This document shows, one piece after another, positions 61,722 through 64,000 of a stretch of DNA of 64,000 nucleotides. The notes under the pieces are model-generated. The model saw nothing but the letters and a program-made list of their open reading frames with translations. It was not told where the DNA came from and did not search any database. The DNA lies in NCBI GenBank assembly GCA_034008185.1, contig CM067086.1:12958507-13022506 (forward strand). Reading direction: 5' to 3'. Both the position numbers and the translations under genes were made by a program. This stretch comes from Gorsachius magnificus. Lineage: Eukaryota > Chordata > Aves > Pelecaniformes > Ardeidae. Position 1 is the first letter of the stretch, and every line of letters begins with the position of its first letter.

Positions 61722-64000
61722 GTAAGTATTACCACCTTGTGGAAAACTGTCACGTAACCTCAATATTTGCTTAGTATTGAAAGTGTATGGGGTGCTGTTT
61801 CGATTGTGTGCCATGCCAAGGAAGTTTTAGCTTAAAGGAAAATAAATAAATAAATTCAAAAGAAACAGAGACCTGAATGTTGTGGCACTGCAATACAGAA
61901 GCATTAGCTTAACTGGCTTAATCTCTGGGGTATTTTTCCTATTGAAGCATTTATTCTGACCATTGAGAATGACAGATTAGAACACACTCAGTATTATTTT
62001 GGTTATCCTTAGCTGTCAGTCAAGATAGAGGAATTTATTCATTCACTCTATTTATTTATTTATTACTGCCACTCCCATCAATGACCTAACCTTTCTCTTA
62101 CAAGGTTTTTAGCCTGGCCCTTGGAATCATTTCCTACTATGTCTCTTAGCTCTATTCCACTCTGGTGTTTTAAAGTAGCTCTGTATCTGTGCTGCTTTTG
62201 AGGTGAGTGGGTGTTTAATTCACTCTTGTAACAGGAGTCTGCATTGCTTAAGTAGAAGATGGTATCTTACAACTGCAGATTTCCAGGTCTCATTAAGCAT
62301 TAAGTCTCATGCTTGTCAGGAGGAGAAATCTCTAGGATCTCATCTGAAAGAAGCTACCAGCTCAACTTCAGAAACTGAAGCTGACAGAGATCATTCTAGG
62401 GCAGCGTGAGCCTAGAGGCTCCAGCTGGATCAGCTGAAGTTTTTTCTGACTCCTGGTTTTGTCTGGTTGTCAAGCATGTATATCGAGTGCTAGCTCCTTT
62501 TTTGTATGCCTCTGACAAAGTTAGGGCAAAAATAAATACTATGAATTACAGTCTTCCCATCTGCTATGATAGACTGATTGGTAAAATTTCAAGAACTCAT
62601 ATTCTTAAGACTACTAGCATGTATGTAGGTATTTTTATGTTGGCATGAGTGACTCAGGCACAGCTTGTACTCTCACCACTGAGCAGCAGTTTAGAGTGTG
62701 TCTGGTGCAGGACAGAAAAGGAGGCTCAGGAGACCTTACTGCTCTCTACAACTGCCTGAAAGGAGGTTGTAGTGAGGTGGGGATCGGTCTCTTCTCCCAA
62801 GTAACAAGAGGTAGGATGAGAGGAAATGGCCTCAAGTTGCTCCAGGGCAGGTTTAGGTTGGACATTAGGAAAAATTTTTTCACCTAAAGGGTTGTTGAGC
62901 ATTGGAACAGGCTGCCCAGGGAAGTGCTTGAGACCCCATCCCTGGAGGTATTTAAAAGGTGTGTAGATGAGGTGCTTAGGGGCGTGGTTTAGTGGTGGGA
63001 TGGCTAACAGTTAGTGGTTAGTGCTAGGTTAACAGTTGGACTTGATGATCTTAAAGGTCTTTTCCAGGTCCTTTTCTTAAAGGTCATTCCTAAATGATTC
63101 TATGATTCTATGGTGGTCTGACCTCCTTGAGGTGACCTCACTCAATTCTAATTTTAAGGGAGGCATACTTTACACTAAAACATTGTTATCGTTGTTTTCC
63201 TCCTTAAGTTAAAAGCTACAGGACCTTGAAGTTCTTGTACAGTTTATAACTGTTTATACATATCGCCATGCAGAAGTGGTTGAAGTGGATAGTGAGCTGT
63301 GGAAAAGTTGCAATGTGATTTACATCCTCCAAGCAGCTCTTAGAGCACTGTTCCCTGGAGCTCAGCTGCTTCACTAGCGTTGCTGATACCCGTGTTCCTG
63401 CTGCATGCCATGCATCTTCTGGGAGCTCTGTTTGTACCAGCACTCTGCTGTTGGCTCCCAGAGTTGATGTGTGGTTTGGTACTGTGCTTCTCCAGTTACT
63501 TTCCACAGAAAAGAATCTAAGAATCTCATGCAAGAATATGGTAATGGTCAGGACTTACTGTTAGGGCATGTTCATATGAACTTATTTCTTTGAAGCTGGA
63601 GACTTCTTACATGTAACTGGAGATCTTTGGGATTTGCAGTCCCTGTGTAGGTTACTGCTACCTTTTTCCCCTTCCATCAGAACAATGAAAAAATCTGATG
63701 TTTAGGAACACACCAGTTGAGGTGGATCTGGAATGTCAATGGGCCTCTTCTGCTCTAAGCACACATACGTGCTCTCTGGGTGGGTATTATGATAGAAAAG
63801 TCTTCCAGTCTGAAGGGTCATGGGCCTACCGAGTCACTATATGTATGAAGTACTGCTCTGGTTATGGGTAAATAATCTCTGTCTATTTTTAATCAGTTGA
63901 TTTAGTGTTCAAAGAAATCACAACATTTATTGCAAAACTTTTGCTAATCTTTGCATTCAGAACCCTGTGTTCTCAAGCTTGCGTTGATGTTTTCATGCTA
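61722..64000 (+). other. BMAL1: BMAL1 intron, cut by window edge
   Basis: At least 2.28 kb of intron. It contains (TTTA)n near 62,048-62,065 and a CR1 copy at 62,716-63,113. I searched for the next BMAL1 exon by its expected start (CT GGA CTT CC) and did not find it before 64,000. Confidence 0.85.
62716..63113 (+). mobile_element. CR1 retrotransposon 3' fragment, sense
   Basis: About 400 bp with the CR1 ORF2 C-terminal region and 3' UTR: GAGACCTTACTGCTCTCTAC (one base off the usual form), GGCCTCAAGTTGCTCCAGGG, GGTTTAGGTTGGACATTAGG and GGAACAGGCTGCCCAGGGAA, ending TGATTCTATGATTCTATGG. The residual translation ([20 protein letters not shown]) is followed by an in-frame stop, so it is non-functional. 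The tail carries a partial duplication of the AGGTCTTTTCCAGG region. It is oriented with BMAL1 and lies in its last visible intron. Confidence 0.95.

Overview
The window is nuclear DNA from a bird. Evidence: many CR1 retrotransposon fragments with the avian 3' tail (ATTCTATGATTCT), a solo ERVL-type LTR of a kind common in bird genomes, an old MIR-like SINE, AT-rich intergenic DNA, and an intron-rich gene. The species cannot be fixed from the sequence alone.

The only gene I can firmly identify is BMAL1 (ARNTL), the bHLH-PAS activator of the circadian clock, on the plus strand and cut off by the right edge. Layout: 1-24,270 is AT-rich DNA upstream of the gene, containing a solo LTR at 6,975-7,525 with a 5-bp target duplication and a MIR-like SINE near 20.0 kb. 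At 24.7-26.2 kb is a CpG island promoter with inverted CCAAT boxes, an NRF1 site, GC boxes and two ROR/REV-ERB elements 42 bp apart. From 26.2 to 52.7 kb lie long leader introns with more CR1 copies. From 52.7 to 61.7 kb, eight exons encode the N-terminal region, a 21-nt microexon, the bHLH domain and the first part of PAS-A. The last 2.3 kb is the beginning of the next intron, with a CR1 insertion. PAS-B, the C-terminal transactivation region and the stop codon lie outside the window.

The most interesting observation is in the leader. Three small exon candidates (26,145-26,180; 44,208-44,264; 51,963-51,993) have canonical splice sites. Joined, they form an open frame that starts at an ATG in a good context, follows an in-frame stop, and runs in frame into the usual BMAL1 start exon. 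This would add 36 residues before the conventional Met. Skipping the 31-nt exon, or using an upstream acceptor at 51,870, turns the same ATG into a short upstream ORF. Splicing could therefore switch between an N-terminally extended BMAL1 and a uORF-controlled conventional BMAL1.

How the parts work together: the RORE pair is the known entry point of the ROR/REV-ERB loop that drives rhythmic BMAL1 transcription. BMAL1 in turn pairs with CLOCK and binds E-boxes. No second gene was established on either strand.
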